Positions 1 through 8,743 of a stretch of 64,000 nt of DNA are shown one piece after another. Each line of letters begins with the position of its first letter. The stretch's first letter is position 1. The notes under the pieces were generated by a model. That model saw nothing but the letters and a program-made list of their open reading frames with translations. It made no database searches and had not been told where the DNA came from. The position numbers and the translations under genes were made by a program. This DNA comes from Bradyrhizobium sp. 1(2017) (GTDB lineage Bacteria; Pseudomonadota; Alphaproteobacteria; Rhizobiales; Xanthobacteraceae): positions 6,654,001 through 6,718,000 of the forward strand of contig NZ_CP050022.2 in assembly GCF_011602485.2 (NCBI RefSeq). Reading direction: 5' to 3'.

Positions 1-635
1 ATCACGGTCTGGTCGGCCACGGCGCGGACCTCGAAAGTGTCGGCAGTCTCGTACGCGACGCCCGTTCGCCGGGTCTTATCGAGCTGCACTTTCACCAGGT
101 CCAGCAGCTCGCTCGGACCTGTGACCTTGAACGCCGGCGTCGGCGAATTGATGGTCAGCGCCCCGATCTGCTCGACCAGCGACCCGATCGCCTTGTCGCG
201 GACCGCCTCGTTGAGGAACGGCAGCAATATCCGCGCGACGGAGCTCGCGATATTGGTCTCGATCTCGCGGCAGGCCGCCTCGAAACCGTTGACGATCGTC
301 GCCGCCTGCTGATCGGACCATTTCGCCCGCTCCTCGCCGAGCCGGATCGCGCTGCGGACGCGTTCCTCCGCAAGCCTGGCGTCGCCTTCCGCGATACCGG
401 CCGCGTGGCCGCGCCGATAGGCATCGTCGAGCAGATTGACTGGCGGGGCTTCCGGCGCCGGAGACGGCGGCTGAAGCTGCGGCCGCTGATGGGCCTGCGG
501 CTGAGGTTGCGGTTCATGCCGAACCTCCTTCGGCTTCGTCAGCACGTCCTGGATCTTGGCCGGCGGAGGCGACGGCGACTTGGCGCGACCATTCGCGTCG
601 AACTGCGTCAGGAGTTTTCCGATTGCCGCGTTCAT
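1..635 (-). CDS. fliH: FliH-like flagellar export stator protein (partial, 3' end outside window)
   Basis: The frame starts at an ATG that overlaps the fliF stop codon by ATGA and stays open to the window edge, giving about 211 residues. Residues about 40-65 are rich in Pro and Gln. An Ala/Glu/Arg-rich helical stretch follows (about 66-125), then a mixed alpha/beta region. This layout fits FliH, the regulator and stator of the FliI export ATPase, and the coupling to fliF supports it. FliH proteins diverge strongly, so the name rests mostly on layout and neighbours; other flagellar accessory proteins are possible. The C-terminus is not visible. Confidence 0.7.
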   Translation of the reverse strand, partial: MNAAIGKLLTQFDANGRAKSPSPPPAKIQDVLTKPKEVRHEPQPQPQAHQRPQLQPPSPAPEAPPVNLLDDAYRRGHAAGIAEGDARLAEERVRSAIRLGEERAKWSDQQAATIVNGFEAACREIETNIASSVARILLPFLNEAVRDKAIGSLVEQIGALTINSPTPAFKVTGPSELLDLVKVQLDKTRRTGVAYETADTFEVRAVADQTV

Positions 636-2257
636 GCCGCCTCCTCGCGTCGCATCCAGTCTTTAAGGATCGCTGCCGCCTGCGCCTGATCGAGCCGGAC
701 GATCTGCTCCAGCCGCTTCTGTGGCGTTCGCTGCATCTTTCCTTCGAGGTCTTCGACGAGGTTGAGCTCGGCCTCCTCGCTGTCCGGCAGCGCAAGGGCC
801 GCCGCGGCTTCGAGCTCGGCGACCTCGGCCGCTTCGGCCTGCTCCTGCTGCGCGCGATGGGTCAGAATGCCGTTGACCGCGGGCCGGAGCCCGAACCAGA
901 CCAGCATCGAGGCAACGGCGAGGATGGTCACCGCGTTGATGACGCTACCGAGCTGCTTGTTGACCATTTCGACGAAGCTGATCGGCGGCACCGGCGCCAG
1001 CTCGCGCGAGCCTTCGATGAAGTCGACCGCCGTGACCTGGATCTGGTCGCCGCGCGTCTTGTCCAGCCCGCCTGCGGTGGCCGCGAGCTGGCTGATCTCG
1101 GCAAGCTTGCTGTCGACGATGGCCTGGTTGGTCTTGTCGCCGAGATCGGCGACGAGACGGGCGCGGTTGACCAGGACGGCAATGAAGAGCTTCTTGACCG
1201 AATAGCCGTCGCTCACCGTCGTTGTGGTCTTGGACGACACCTCGAAATTGGTGACGTCCTCGCGGCGGGACTTGTCCTCGCTGGAATTCTTGCCGCCGCC
1301 TGCATTCACCTGCTGGTCGGGAAGGTTCTGCTGGACGGTGGTGGGCGTCGAGCGGTCCGCATTCTGCGAGGATTCCTTCTCGCGCACGTTTCGCACCGAA
1401 CGCTCGGCGCGGCTCTCGGGATCGTAGACGGTCTCGTTGATCTGCCGCTTGTCGGTGGAGAGCTGCGGCGCGACGCTCACCTCGAAATTGTCGAGGCCCA
1501 GATACGGCGTCAGCGCCTTGCGGATATTCTCCTGCACCATGCCGCCGACCGTCTTCTGCAGGCTCGCCATTTTGGTCGGCGCGGCGCTGGCCTCGTCCTC
1601 TTCGGCCAGCAGCATCGAGCCGTCGGCGTCCAGCACCGTCACCTTGTCGCGGTTCATGCCGGGAATGGCGGCGGCGACGAGATGGCGGATCGACTGCGCC
1701 GTGCGCGCCTCGATCGCACCGTCGGTGCGCAGCACGACCGATGCCGAGGGCGGCTGCTGCGTCGCGCGGAACGAGCCGCGTACGGGCATGACGATATGAA
1801 CCCGTGCGGCCTTGACGCCCTTCATCAGCTGCACCGTACGTGCGATCTCGCCCTCCAGCGCCCGCAGCTTGGTGACTTCCTGCATGAACGAGGTGAGGCC
1901 GAGCGAGCCGATCTTGTCGAACAGCTCGTAGCCGGAATTGGCGCTGGTCGGCAGTCCCTTCTCGGCAAGCAGCATCCGCGCCTGCATGGTCTGGCTCGGG
2001 CGCACCGAGATAGCGTCGCCGGCCGGATTGACGTCGAAGGTGATGTTCTGCTCGCGCAGCGCGGCGCCCATGCGCGTCACGTCTTCACGGGTGAGGCCGG
2101 TATAGAGCGTCTCGAACTCGGGACGGCTCAGGTAATAGGCGCCGCCGACGACGGTGACGAGAACGGCAAACCCGATCAACCCCAAGGCCATCAGGCGTCG
2201 CGGCCCGAGCTCCAGCAGATTGTTGAGCAGTTGCTGTATCTGCGCGCGACTGAGCAT
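632..2257 (-). CDS. fliF: Flagellar MS-ring protein FliF
   Basis: FliF forms the inner-membrane MS ring on which the export gate and rotor are built. The 541-residue product has a first membrane segment at about residues 22-42, periplasmic ring-building domains (LYTGLTREDV and the MLLAEKGLP region), a second membrane segment at about 438-458, and a C-terminal tail (LEQIVRLDQAQAAAILKDWM) of the kind that binds FliG. I chose the ATG at 2257 because GAGG lies five bases before it; an upstream in-frame start would add eleven unlike residues. Its stop overlaps the start of the fliH-like gene. The two flagellin genes lie directly upstream. Confidence 0.95.
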   Translation of the reverse strand: MLSRAQIQQLLNNLLELGPRRLMALGLIGFAVLVTVVGGAYYLSRPEFETLYTGLTREDVTRMGAALREQNITFDVNPAGDAISVRPSQTMQARMLLAEKGLPTSANSGYELFDKIGSLGLTSFMQEVTKLRALEGEIARTVQLMKGVKAARVHIVMPVRGSFRATQQPPSASVVLRTDGAIEARTAQSIRHLVAAAIPGMNRDKVTVLDADGSMLLAEEDEASAAPTKMASLQKTVGGMVQENIRKALTPYLGLDNFEVSVAPQLSTDKRQINETVYDPESRAERSVRNVREKESSQNADRSTPTTVQQNLPDQQVNAGGGKNSSEDKSRREDVTNFEVSSKTTTTVSDGYSVKKLFIAVLVNRARLVADLGDKTNQAIVDSKLAEISQLAATAGGLDKTRGDQIQVTAVDFIEGSRELAPVPPISFVEMVNKQLGSVINAVTILAVASMLVWFGLRPAVNGILTHRAQQEQAEAAEVAELEAAAALALPDSEEAELNLVEDLEGKMQRTPQKRLEQIVRLDQAQAAAILKDWMRREEAA

Positions 2258-2550
2258 ATGACCTCGTGGCAATGCGAACGTAGGCGACACTCCGCTGCCA
2301 ACCTTGTCTGAAGGTTGCGCGAGGACGCGAGCTCGCCGGTTCGCGGACGAGGCGTTGCAATTTTACAAGAGTTGCAGTGACGCGATCGATGCCGGCAACG
2401 GACAGCCGGAAGATGGCCGCTCGAACGGCCGCGACATATCGCGTCTGACGTCGGGAGGTCGATGTACCGGCACGCCTGGCGCCCTCATGCCCGCCGTTCA
2501 CGGCGGTGACCGTGCTCCCCGGGGAGCACGGTCGACTTCGAAAGCGCCGC
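2258..2550. other. Intergenic region between flagellin 1 and fliF
   Basis: No convincing gene is visible. The part next to flagellin 1 holds two inverted repeats (see terminator entry). The rest, including an AT-richer patch near 2355-2385, may carry a fliF promoter, but I recognise no consensus. Confidence 0.5.
2508..2533 (-). terminator. Palindromic hairpin after flagellin 1
   Basis: A perfect 26-base palindrome has arms gaccgtgctcccc (2508-2520) and its complement (2521-2533), so about four central pairs must open to form a loop. It lies 17 bases past the flagellin 1 stop. A second stem, ccgccg-ttca-cggcgg, follows at 2491-2506. No strong T-run follows on the minus strand, so it could equally be a 3' stabilising hairpin. 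Confidence 0.55.
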
Positions 2551-3462
2551 TTAGCCGCGGAACAGCGACAGGATGCTCTGGCTGTTCTGGTTGGCGATCG
2601 AGAGCGCCTGCACGCCGAGCTGCTGCTGGGTCTGGAGCGCCTGGAGGCGGGTCGATTCCGCGTTCATGTCGGCGTCGACGAGCTGACCGATACCGCGATC
2701 AACCGAATCCATCAGCGACTTCACGAACTCCGTGTTGTTCGAGATGCGGTTCTTGATGGCACCGAGGTTCGCGGCGGACTGGCTGACCGTGTTGAGCGCC
2801 GCGGTGACCTGGGCGATGTAGCCATCGAGCGTGGTCTGGTCGGCCGTCGAATCGGTCAGCGCGCCGATGTTGATGGTGTCGACCGACGCACTGCCGCTCA
2901 CCGTGTCCAGGATGCCGCCCGTGGTCGCAGTGTAGAGCGAGTAGTTGGCGACCGTCACCGTGATGGTGTTGATCGTCGGCGTGCCGCCGACGCGCGAGAA
3001 CGACGACACCAGGTTGACCGTCGCCGGGGTGGTGGCGTTGGTGCTGAGCCAGTTCACGCCGTTGAACGTCGCCGCGTTGGCCACGTTCTTCATGTCCTGC
3101 TGGATCTGGGTGATTTCGGCCTGGATCTTGGTGCGGTCGATGCCGGCGGTCTTGGCTTCGACCAGCAGCGCCTGGAGCTTGGTGAGGCCGGAGTTGCTGT
3201 CGCCGATGACCTTGTTCAGAGCGGTGTACTCGGTATCGACGGTCGCAGCCGACAGACCGAGCGAGTCGGACACCGCGGAGAGCGCGGCGTTGTCGGCGCG
3301 CATCGAGGTCGCGATCGACCAATAGGCCGAGTTGTCCGAAGCGGTCGCGACACGCTGGCCGGTCGAGATCCGGTTTTCGGTGGTCTGCAGGCTGGCGCTG
3401 ACATTCCGGAGGGTCTGGAGCGCAGTCATTGCAGCGGAGTTGGTAAGCAGGCTGGAAGCCAT
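2551..3462 (-). CDS. lafA: Flagellin, lateral type (paralogue 1)
   Basis: This is a filament subunit, exported through the flagellar channel and polymerised at the tip. The 303-residue product starts MASSLLTNSAAMTALQTLR and ends in an amphipathic helix finishing SQSILSLFRG, the conserved D0/D1 ends of flagellins. The middle is short, so the protein is about the size of the small lateral flagellins of Bradyrhizobium and far shorter than the large subpolar ones. I chose the ATG at 3462 because AAAGGGAC precedes it; the open frame upstream encodes the conserved leader, not flagellin. Long blocks are identical with the paralogue at 3733-4638. lafA is by analogy with Bradyrhizobium. Confidence 0.93.
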   Translation of the reverse strand: MASSLLTNSAAMTALQTLRNVSASLQTTENRISTGQRVATASDNSAYWSIATSMRADNAALSAVSDSLGLSAATVDTEYTALNKVIGDSNSGLTKLQALLVEAKTAGIDRTKIQAEITQIQQDMKNVANAATFNGVNWLSTNATTPATVNLVSSFSRVGGTPTINTITVTVANYSLYTATTGGILDTVSGSASVDTINIGALTDSTADQTTLDGYIAQVTAALNTVSQSAANLGAIKNRISNNTEFVKSLMDSVDRGIGQLVDADMNAESTRLQALQTQQQLGVQALSIANQNSQSILSLFRG

Positions 3463-3494
3463 CTTCGATGTCCCTTTGAAAGCAGATTGGATTT

Positions 3495-3545
3495 GGGGAC
3501 ATACCGGGCTTGCACCGGTACGACAGGGCGGCATCATGCCTTTGG
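3495..3545 (-). promoter_or_regulatory. Conserved leader element of flagellin 1
   Basis: This 51-base block lies 32 bases upstream of the flagellin 1 start and matches the block upstream of flagellin 2 at 47 of 51 positions. On the transcribed strand it contains the palindrome GGCATGATGCC and a hairpin with arms TACCGG and CCGGTA around a 7-base loop. Such conservation outside the coding region suggests a 5' UTR control element or a shared promoter/operator. FlbT acts on flagellin 5' UTRs in related bacteria, so it is a candidate ligand. Confidence 0.65.
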
Positions 3546-3684
3546 GCTGCGGAAATGCGCGTGAGCCCAATCGGTCGTAGCGGCAAGACTAGCCAGCGAA
3601 GCTTGTGTGGGGCTTGTGGCGTCGTGATCCGACTGCAACAGCACGGCCGGAATCGTGGCGCGAGCGACGTCGCGCAAAACGAAG

Positions 3685-3712
3685 GGGCCGCGCTTCGCGA
3701 GAAGCGCGGCCC
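3685..3712 (-). terminator. Rho-independent terminator after flagellin 2
   Basis: A perfect 12-bp GC-rich stem (3685-3696 with 3701-3712) closes a four-base loop, and the minus strand continues CTTCGTTTTG. It lies 20 bases past the flagellin 2 stop and upstream of the flagellin 1 leader, so the two flagellins are probably separate transcription units. Confidence 0.85.
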
Positions 3713-3732
3713 TGCCGGGACTGTCTTGCGAC

Positions 3733-4638
3733 TTAGCGGAACAGCGACAGGATGCTCTGGCTGTTGTTGTTGGCGATCGAGAGCGCCTGAACGCCGAGCT
3801 GCTGCTGAACCTGGAGGGCCGCCAGGCGGGTGGACTCCTGGTTCATGTCGGCGTCGACGAGCTGGCCGATACCGCGATCAACCGAGTCCATCAGCGACTT
3901 CACGAACTCCGAGTTGTTCGAGATGCGGTTCTTGATGGCGCCGAGGTTGGCGGCACCGGAGGAGACCGTGCCGATCGCCGCGGTGACCTGCGCGATGTAG
4001 CCATCCAGTGTGGTCTGGTCGGCCGCCGAGTCGGTCAGCGCGCCGATGTTGATGGTGTCGACCGACGCACTGCCGCTCACCGTGTCCAGGATGCCGCCCG
4101 TGGTCGCGGTGTAGAGCGAGTAGTTGGCGACGGTGACGGTGATCGAGCCGGTGGTCGGCGTGGCGCCGACGCGCGAGAACGACGACACCAGATTGACCGT
4201 CGCCGGCGTGGTGGCGGTCGTGCTCAGCCAGTTGACGCCGTTGAACGTCGCCGCGCTGGCCACGTTCTTCATGTCCTGCTGGATCTGGGTGATTTCCGAC
4301 TGGATCTTGCTGCGGTCGACACCGGCGGTCTTGGCTTGGACCAGCAGCGACTGGAGCTTCGTCAGGCCGGAGTTGCTGTCGCCGATGACCTTGTTCAGAG
4401 CGGTATACTCGGTGTCGACGGTCGCGGCCGACAGACCGAGCGAGTCGGAGACGGCGGAGAGCGCGGCGTTGTCGGCGCGCATCGAGGTCGCGATCGACCA
4501 ATAGGCGGCGTTGTCCGAAGCGGTGGCCACGCGCTGGCCGGTGGAGATCCGGCTCTGCGTGGTGGAGAGTTGCGTGCTGACAGACCGCAGGGTCTGGAGC
4601 GCGGTCATGGCGGACGAGTTCGTGAGCAGGCTTGACAT
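3733..4638 (-). CDS. lafA: Flagellin, lateral type (paralogue 2)
   Basis: A 301-residue filament subunit beginning MSSLLTNSSAMTALQTLR and ending NNNSQSILSLFR, with the conserved N- and C-terminal helices and a short central domain. The central stretch around NYSLYTATTGGILDTVSG is identical with paralogue 1, which suggests recent duplication or gene conversion. The start is preceded by AAAGGGAC, and the conserved leader lies 38 bases further upstream. It is followed by a strong terminator and preceded by fliP. Small differences are concentrated near the N-terminus (SVSTQLSTTQSR versus NVSASLQTTENR). Confidence 0.93.
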   Translation of the reverse strand: MSSLLTNSSAMTALQTLRSVSTQLSTTQSRISTGQRVATASDNAAYWSIATSMRADNAALSAVSDSLGLSAATVDTEYTALNKVIGDSNSGLTKLQSLLVQAKTAGVDRSKIQSEITQIQQDMKNVASAATFNGVNWLSTTATTPATVNLVSSFSRVGATPTTGSITVTVANYSLYTATTGGILDTVSGSASVDTINIGALTDSAADQTTLDGYIAQVTAAIGTVSSGAANLGAIKNRISNNSEFVKSLMDSVDRGIGQLVDADMNQESTRLAALQVQQQLGVQALSIANNNSQSILSLFR

Positions 4639-4676
4639 TGCGAATGTCCCTTTATGTACGCGTTACATTTTCATCA

Positions 4677-4727
4677 GGGGACATACCGGGCTTTCACCGG
4701 TACGGAGGGGCGGCATCATGCCTTTGG
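4677..4727 (-). promoter_or_regulatory. Conserved leader element of flagellin 2
   Basis: Second copy of the 51-base flagellin leader, differing at four positions from the copy at 3495-3545. The GGCATGATGCC palindrome and the TACCGG/CCGGTA stem are both kept; the substitutions fall in the hairpin loop and in the spacer between the two elements. Confidence 0.65.
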
Positions 4728-4878
4728 ACTGATATGGGTGGGGTCCAACCCGCCGTGACGCATTGCTAGCACGCCGAACCTTGCCGCCAGATTAAAATCG
4801 CCTTGAGTATCATCGCTGTAGCGGAGGTCTTGCGGTTACCATCCGCTAACCATGATGCCGCGGCCAGGCTGCGTTCTT

Positions 4879-5619
4879 TCAGGAGAACGAGCGCACCAGT
4901 CCGGAAGCCAACAGGTTCCAGCCGTCGATCAGCACGAAGAACAGCATCTTGAACGGCAGTGCGAGGATGGTCGGCGGCATCATCATCATGCCCATCGACA
5001 TGGTCAGCGTCGCCACGATCATGTCGATGACGAGGAACGGCAGGATGATGAGGAATCCGATCTCGAACGATCGCCTCAGTTCGGAGATCATGAAGGCCGG
5101 GATGATGACGCGCATGTCGATGCGCTTGTCGTCGAACTTCTTGCGGAAGCTCTCCGCGGCGAGCGCCTCGAAGGTCTGCAGATCCTTGTCGCGGACATGG
5201 GCCAGCATGAACTCGCGGAACGGATCGGTGATCTTCAGATAGGCCTCTTCCTCCGAGATCTCGTTCTTCATCAGCGGCTGGACGCCGGTCTCCCAGGCGC
5301 GGTCGAATGTCGGCGCCATCACGTAGAATGTCATGAACAGAGCGAGGCTGATCAGCACGAGGTTGGCCGGCGTCGTCTGCAGGCCGAGACCGGCGCGCAG
5401 GAACGACAGCGCCACCGCGAATCGCGTGAAGCTCGTCACCATGATGAGCAGACCCGGCGCCACCGACAGCACCGTGATCAGCGCCATCAGCTGGACGATG
5501 CGGCCGCTGGTCGAGCCGTTTCCGGGCGGCAGCAGCGAATTGAGGTCCGGGATCTGGGCCAGCGCCACTTCGGGCAGCACGACCAGCGTCAACGCAAGCA
5601 GCAGGACTCTCACTCTCAC
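4879..5619 (-). CDS. fliP: Flagellar type III export gate protein FliP
   Basis: FliP is a core subunit of the FliPQR export gate in the centre of the MS ring. The 246-residue product has a cleavable-type signal sequence (MRVRVLLLALTLVVLPEVALA), as FliP usually does, then hydrophobic segments near residues 40-60 and 85-105, a soluble middle (KNEISEEEAYLKITDPFREF) and two C-terminal membrane segments separated by a Met-rich stretch (MSMGMMMMPP). Length is normal. Its ATG overlaps the fliL stop codon. The gap after it holds the flagellin 2 leader. Confidence 0.96.
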   Translation of the reverse strand: MRVRVLLLALTLVVLPEVALAQIPDLNSLLPPGNGSTSGRIVQLMALITVLSVAPGLLIMVTSFTRFAVALSFLRAGLGLQTTPANLVLISLALFMTFYVMAPTFDRAWETGVQPLMKNEISEEEAYLKITDPFREFMLAHVRDKDLQTFEALAAESFRKKFDDKRIDMRVIIPAFMISELRRSFEIGFLIILPFLVIDMIVATLTMSMGMMMMPPTILALPFKMLFFVLIDGWNLLASGLVRSFS

Positions 5620-6062
5620 TGGATCACCAACGTCTCAATGATCAATTCGCGGACCTTGCCCGAGGAGCGGATACTGGCGCGCTCGATGAGATCGTCGCGC
5701 AGGTGCTGGAGGCCGCGCGATCCCTCGAACTGCGCAACCGATGCAGACCGCAAGTAAGTGACGATGTCCTCGCTGATGTGGGCGGCCAGGATGCCGGCGT
5801 CCTCGTCGCTCATGCTCTCGGTCACCATGGAGGCTTCGACGCGGGCCCAGTTGTTGGCCGGCGCGGCGAGGTTGGTCACGATCGGGGACAGCTTCCGAAG
5901 CCGCGCGCTGCCGGCGTAGCTCGAGGCGAGGGGCGGCGGTGTGGCGCTCTTCTTCGCGTCGGCGACGCGCTCGGCCGCCGCAAACAGATGCAGGCCGGCC
6001 AGCGCGCCCGCACCGATCGCGACAAGGGTCAGCACGAGGATGGCCGCAAGCAGGCGCATCAC
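5616..6062 (-). CDS. fliL: FliL-like basal-body-associated protein
   Basis: A 148-residue protein with one N-terminal membrane segment (about residues 3-25) and a small soluble domain expected in the periplasm. FliL proteins surround the stator and help stabilise it. The C-terminal part (YLRSASVAQFEGSRGLQHLR, then IIETLVIQ) matches the FliL pattern in which a short tail ends near an IETLVIQ-like strand. Position between flgH and fliP is the rhizobial one. It overlaps fliP by four bases. Confidence 0.85.
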   Translation of the reverse strand: MMRLLAAILVLTLVAIGAGALAGLHLFAAAERVADAKKSATPPPLASSYAGSARLRKLSPIVTNLAAPANNWARVEASMVTESMSDEDAGILAAHISEDIVTYLRSASVAQFEGSRGLQHLRDDLIERASIRSSGKVRELIIETLVIQ

Positions 6063-6101
6063 GTCCCCTGCCCTCGCGACGCGGCCTGGCCGGCGCGGAT
6101 C

Positions 6102-6809
6102 TCAGAACGGTGCCACGGCGTCATAGATCCGATGTCCCCATCCAGGCTGCTGCACGTCAGACAGATTTCCGCGACCGCCATAGGACACGCGCGCCTCTGC
6201 AATCTTGTCGTAGGAGATCGTGTTGGCCCGCGAGATGTCGCGCGGGCGCACGATGCCGCCGACGTTGAGCACGCGCATCTCGGTGTTGACGCGAAATTCC
6301 TGCGAGCCGCTGATCATCATGTTGCCGTTCGGCAGGACGTCGGTGACGATGGCCGCAATGGACAGCTTGATGTCCTCGGTGCGATCGATCTGGCCGTTGC
6401 CCTTGATCTGGGTGTTGGTGCTGAGATTGGCGTTGGCCGTACCCGCGTCTTTCCATCCGGCCACGTCCATCAGCCAGTCGAGCCCGAACTTGATCTGCGA
6501 ATCGCGCGAGCGGTCGGTCTTGTTGTCGAGCTTGGCCTTGTCCTGCATCGAGATGATCACCGTCACGACGTCGCCGGTGCGCCGGGCGCGGGGATCGCGG
6601 TAGAGATCGGTGCCGTCGTCCCAGGTCGAGCGATAGCTGACGGGCGTGCGCATGCGCGGCGTCACCGGAATTGGGTCGGCCTGCGTCCGCAGGCCGCTGC
6701 CGACCGGCGACAGCAGCGGGCCGGTCAGGACTTCGGCCGGATCGTGGTAGCAACCGGCCAAGGGCACCGATGCGAGCGCGAGCGAGAGGATGAGGATCGG
6801 CTTCTTCAT
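6102..6809 (-). CDS. flgH: Flagellar L-ring lipoprotein FlgH
   Basis: FlgH forms the outer-membrane bushing of the rod. The 235-residue product has a lipoprotein signal peptide with lipobox LAGC, giving a lipidated Cys20, and contains the conserved RARRTGDVVTVIISMQDKA and NGNMMISGSQEFRVN regions of FlgH. The start directly follows the motE stop codon, so translation is probably coupled. Length is typical. Confidence 0.96.
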   Translation of the reverse strand: MKKPILILSLALASVPLAGCYHDPAEVLTGPLLSPVGSGLRTQADPIPVTPRMRTPVSYRSTWDDGTDLYRDPRARRTGDVVTVIISMQDKAKLDNKTDRSRDSQIKFGLDWLMDVAGWKDAGTANANLSTNTQIKGNGQIDRTEDIKLSIAAIVTDVLPNGNMMISGSQEFRVNTEMRVLNVGGIVRPRDISRANTISYDKIAEARVSYGGRGNLSDVQQPGWGHRIYDAVAPF

Positions 6810-7616
6810 CTATTTGGTCTTTCCGTCGTCCACGCGACGCATCCCGCCGAGCAGGTCGGCAAGGTGTGCGGCACGCGCCGTATCCATCTCGTTGAAGATC
6901 GCGCTCGAGCTCCTCGGGCTGAGCTTGGCGAGCACGGCGGCGGCGGTCTCGTCCGCCATGCCGGCAATCTGGGTCGCCGCGGCCTCCGGTTTCATGCGCG
7001 AATAGATCTCGACGACGCTGGCTTCGGCCTTCTTCAGGAAGTCGTCGCGCAGCGCCATCCACTTCTCATATTCTGCGCGCTTGGCTTCGACCTCGGCGAT
7101 GCGCTCGCGGAGCGAGCTCTCGGCCTTCTCCAGCTCCTTGAGCTGCCAGGCCAGCCGTGCATCGACGGCGGGATCGGCGACGTTGCTACAGAACAGCGCC
7201 ACCTCGTTGTCGACGGGCACGGCAGCCTGTGGCGTCGCGGGCTTTGGCGGGGTCGTGACGCTGCCGGGCCTGGCTGCGCGGACGGGCGCCGGCGCCTCGG
7301 CAGCCGGCACGGCGCCGGTGATCGCGGGTCCTGACTCTTCGGCCGCCCACGCCGTGGCACGGATGGAGCTTTCTCCTGGAGCCGGAGTGGCCGGCTTCTG
7401 CGATCCGGACGCGCGGGCACGCGCGAAGGACAGCAGGTTGAGCGGCTTCGACGGCTTCGCCTCGTCCAGCGCAAACACGGGAAAAGCGCCCGCAAGCGTC
7501 CAGACCGCAACGAGGAGGAGTTTGGCTTTGTGATCCACCTTCAGCATCGGGCCGCGCGATTCTCGGTCGAGACCAGAGCATTGAGCGACCAAGCTTGCAC
7601 GACGCTTGTGCATCAT
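6810..7616 (-). CDS. motE: MotE-like periplasmic flagellar chaperone
   Basis: The product has a signal peptide (MLKVDHKAKLLLVAVWTLAG from an internal Met24), a Pro/Ala-rich linker, a coiled coil (KELEKAESSLRERIAEVEAK) and a C-terminal MgtE-N-like domain (SRMKPEAAATQIAGMADETA). This is the layout of rhizobial MotE, a periplasmic chaperone for the motility protein MotC in Sinorhizobium. The gene sits between flgI and flgH, as motE does there. The ATG at 7616 overlaps the flgI stop by ATGA and is used here; the internal ATG at 7547 gives a cleaner signal peptide and may be the real start. Confidence 0.8.
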   Translation of the reverse strand: MMHKRRASLVAQCSGLDRESRGPMLKVDHKAKLLLVAVWTLAGAFPVFALDEAKPSKPLNLLSFARARASGSQKPATPAPGESSIRATAWAAEESGPAITGAVPAAEAPAPVRAARPGSVTTPPKPATPQAAVPVDNEVALFCSNVADPAVDARLAWQLKELEKAESSLRERIAEVEAKRAEYEKWMALRDDFLKKAEASVVEIYSRMKPEAAATQIAGMADETAAAVLAKLSPRSSSAIFNEMDTARAAHLADLLGGMRRVDDGKTK

Positions 7617-8743
7617 TGCACGATGACATCGGCCTGGAGCGCGCCGGCCGTCTTGATCGCCTGGAGGATGGCGATGATGCCCGATGGCTTCAGCCCGATC
7701 TGGTTCAGCCCGCGCACCAGGCGCTGGAGATCGACGCCGCTCAGGATCGCCACCTGCGCGCCGGCCTCGTTGGCCTCGACCACAGTCTGCGGAACGACCA
7801 CAGTCTGGCCGCGCGAGAACGGCGCCGGCTGCGACACCACAGGCATCTCGGTGACGCGAACCGTCAGATTGCCGTGCGTCACGGCGACGGTCGATATGCG
7901 CACGTCGCGTCCGATCACCACCGTGCCGGTGCGCTCGTTGATGACCACCCGCGCCGGCGTGTCCGGCTCGACCGTCAGCTCGCCGATTTCCGCCAGGAAA
8001 CGGACCGGGCCGATGTGGCGCGGCTTCGACAGCACGATCGTGCGGAAGTCGCGCTCGAAGGCGATCTGCGCACGATAGCGGCCGCCGGCGTAGCGATTGA
8101 TGGCGTCGAGGATGCGCGTTGCGGTGACGAAGTCAGGGTTCCTGAGCTCGAGCACCAGGAAGTCCATCTCATGGAGGCTTCCCTGCACCTCGCGCTCGAC
8201 CAGCGCACCGTTCGGAATGCGTCCCGCAGTCGGCGTGCCCTGGCTGACGTTCTGTGCCTGGCCGCCGACGCTGTAGCCGGCAACCGTGATCGCGCCCTGG
8301 GCAACCGCATAGACCGCGCCGTCCGCCGCCCGCAGCGACGTCATCACCAGCGTGCCGCCGAGCAGCGAGGTCGCATCGCCGAGCGACGACACGGTCACGT
8401 CCATCCGCTCGCCGGCGCCGATCGATGGCGGCAGGTCCGCGGTCACCATCACGGCCGCGACGTTGCGCGTGCGCAAGGTGGTCGGCCGGGTGGGATTGTT
8501 GGTGCTCGTGGCCTCGTTCCTGACGTTGATGCCCATGTTCTCGAGCATCGATTGCAGGGACTGCTCCGTGAACGGCGCATTGCGGAGCGTATCGCCGGTG
8601 CCGTTCAGGCCGATGACGAGGCCGTAGCCGACGATCTGGTTCTCGCGCAGTCCCTTGATGTCGGCGATGTCCTTGATGCGGACGGCGGCCTGGGCACCGG
8701 CGGTGACGAGGAGAAGAACGAGCGCGAGCAGGACTCTGGTCAT
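7613..8743 (-). CDS. flgI: Flagellar P-ring protein FlgI
   Basis: FlgI polymerises in the periplasm around the rod. The 376-residue product has a signal peptide (cleavage near AQA-AVRIKD) and the family's conserved motifs VRIKDIADIKGLRENQIVGY, GLVIGLNGTGD, and GVDLQRLVRGLNQIGLKP near the C-terminus. Length is typical. It overlaps flgA upstream and motE downstream by four bases each. Confidence 0.97.
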   Translation of the reverse strand: MTRVLLALVLLLVTAGAQAAVRIKDIADIKGLRENQIVGYGLVIGLNGTGDTLRNAPFTEQSLQSMLENMGINVRNEATSTNNPTRPTTLRTRNVAAVMVTADLPPSIGAGERMDVTVSSLGDATSLLGGTLVMTSLRAADGAVYAVAQGAITVAGYSVGGQAQNVSQGTPTAGRIPNGALVEREVQGSLHEMDFLVLELRNPDFVTATRILDAINRYAGGRYRAQIAFERDFRTIVLSKPRHIGPVRFLAEIGELTVEPDTPARVVINERTGTVVIGRDVRISTVAVTHGNLTVRVTEMPVVSQPAPFSRGQTVVVPQTVVEANEAGAQVAILSGVDLQRLVRGLNQIGLKPSGIIAILQAIKTAGALQADVIVQ

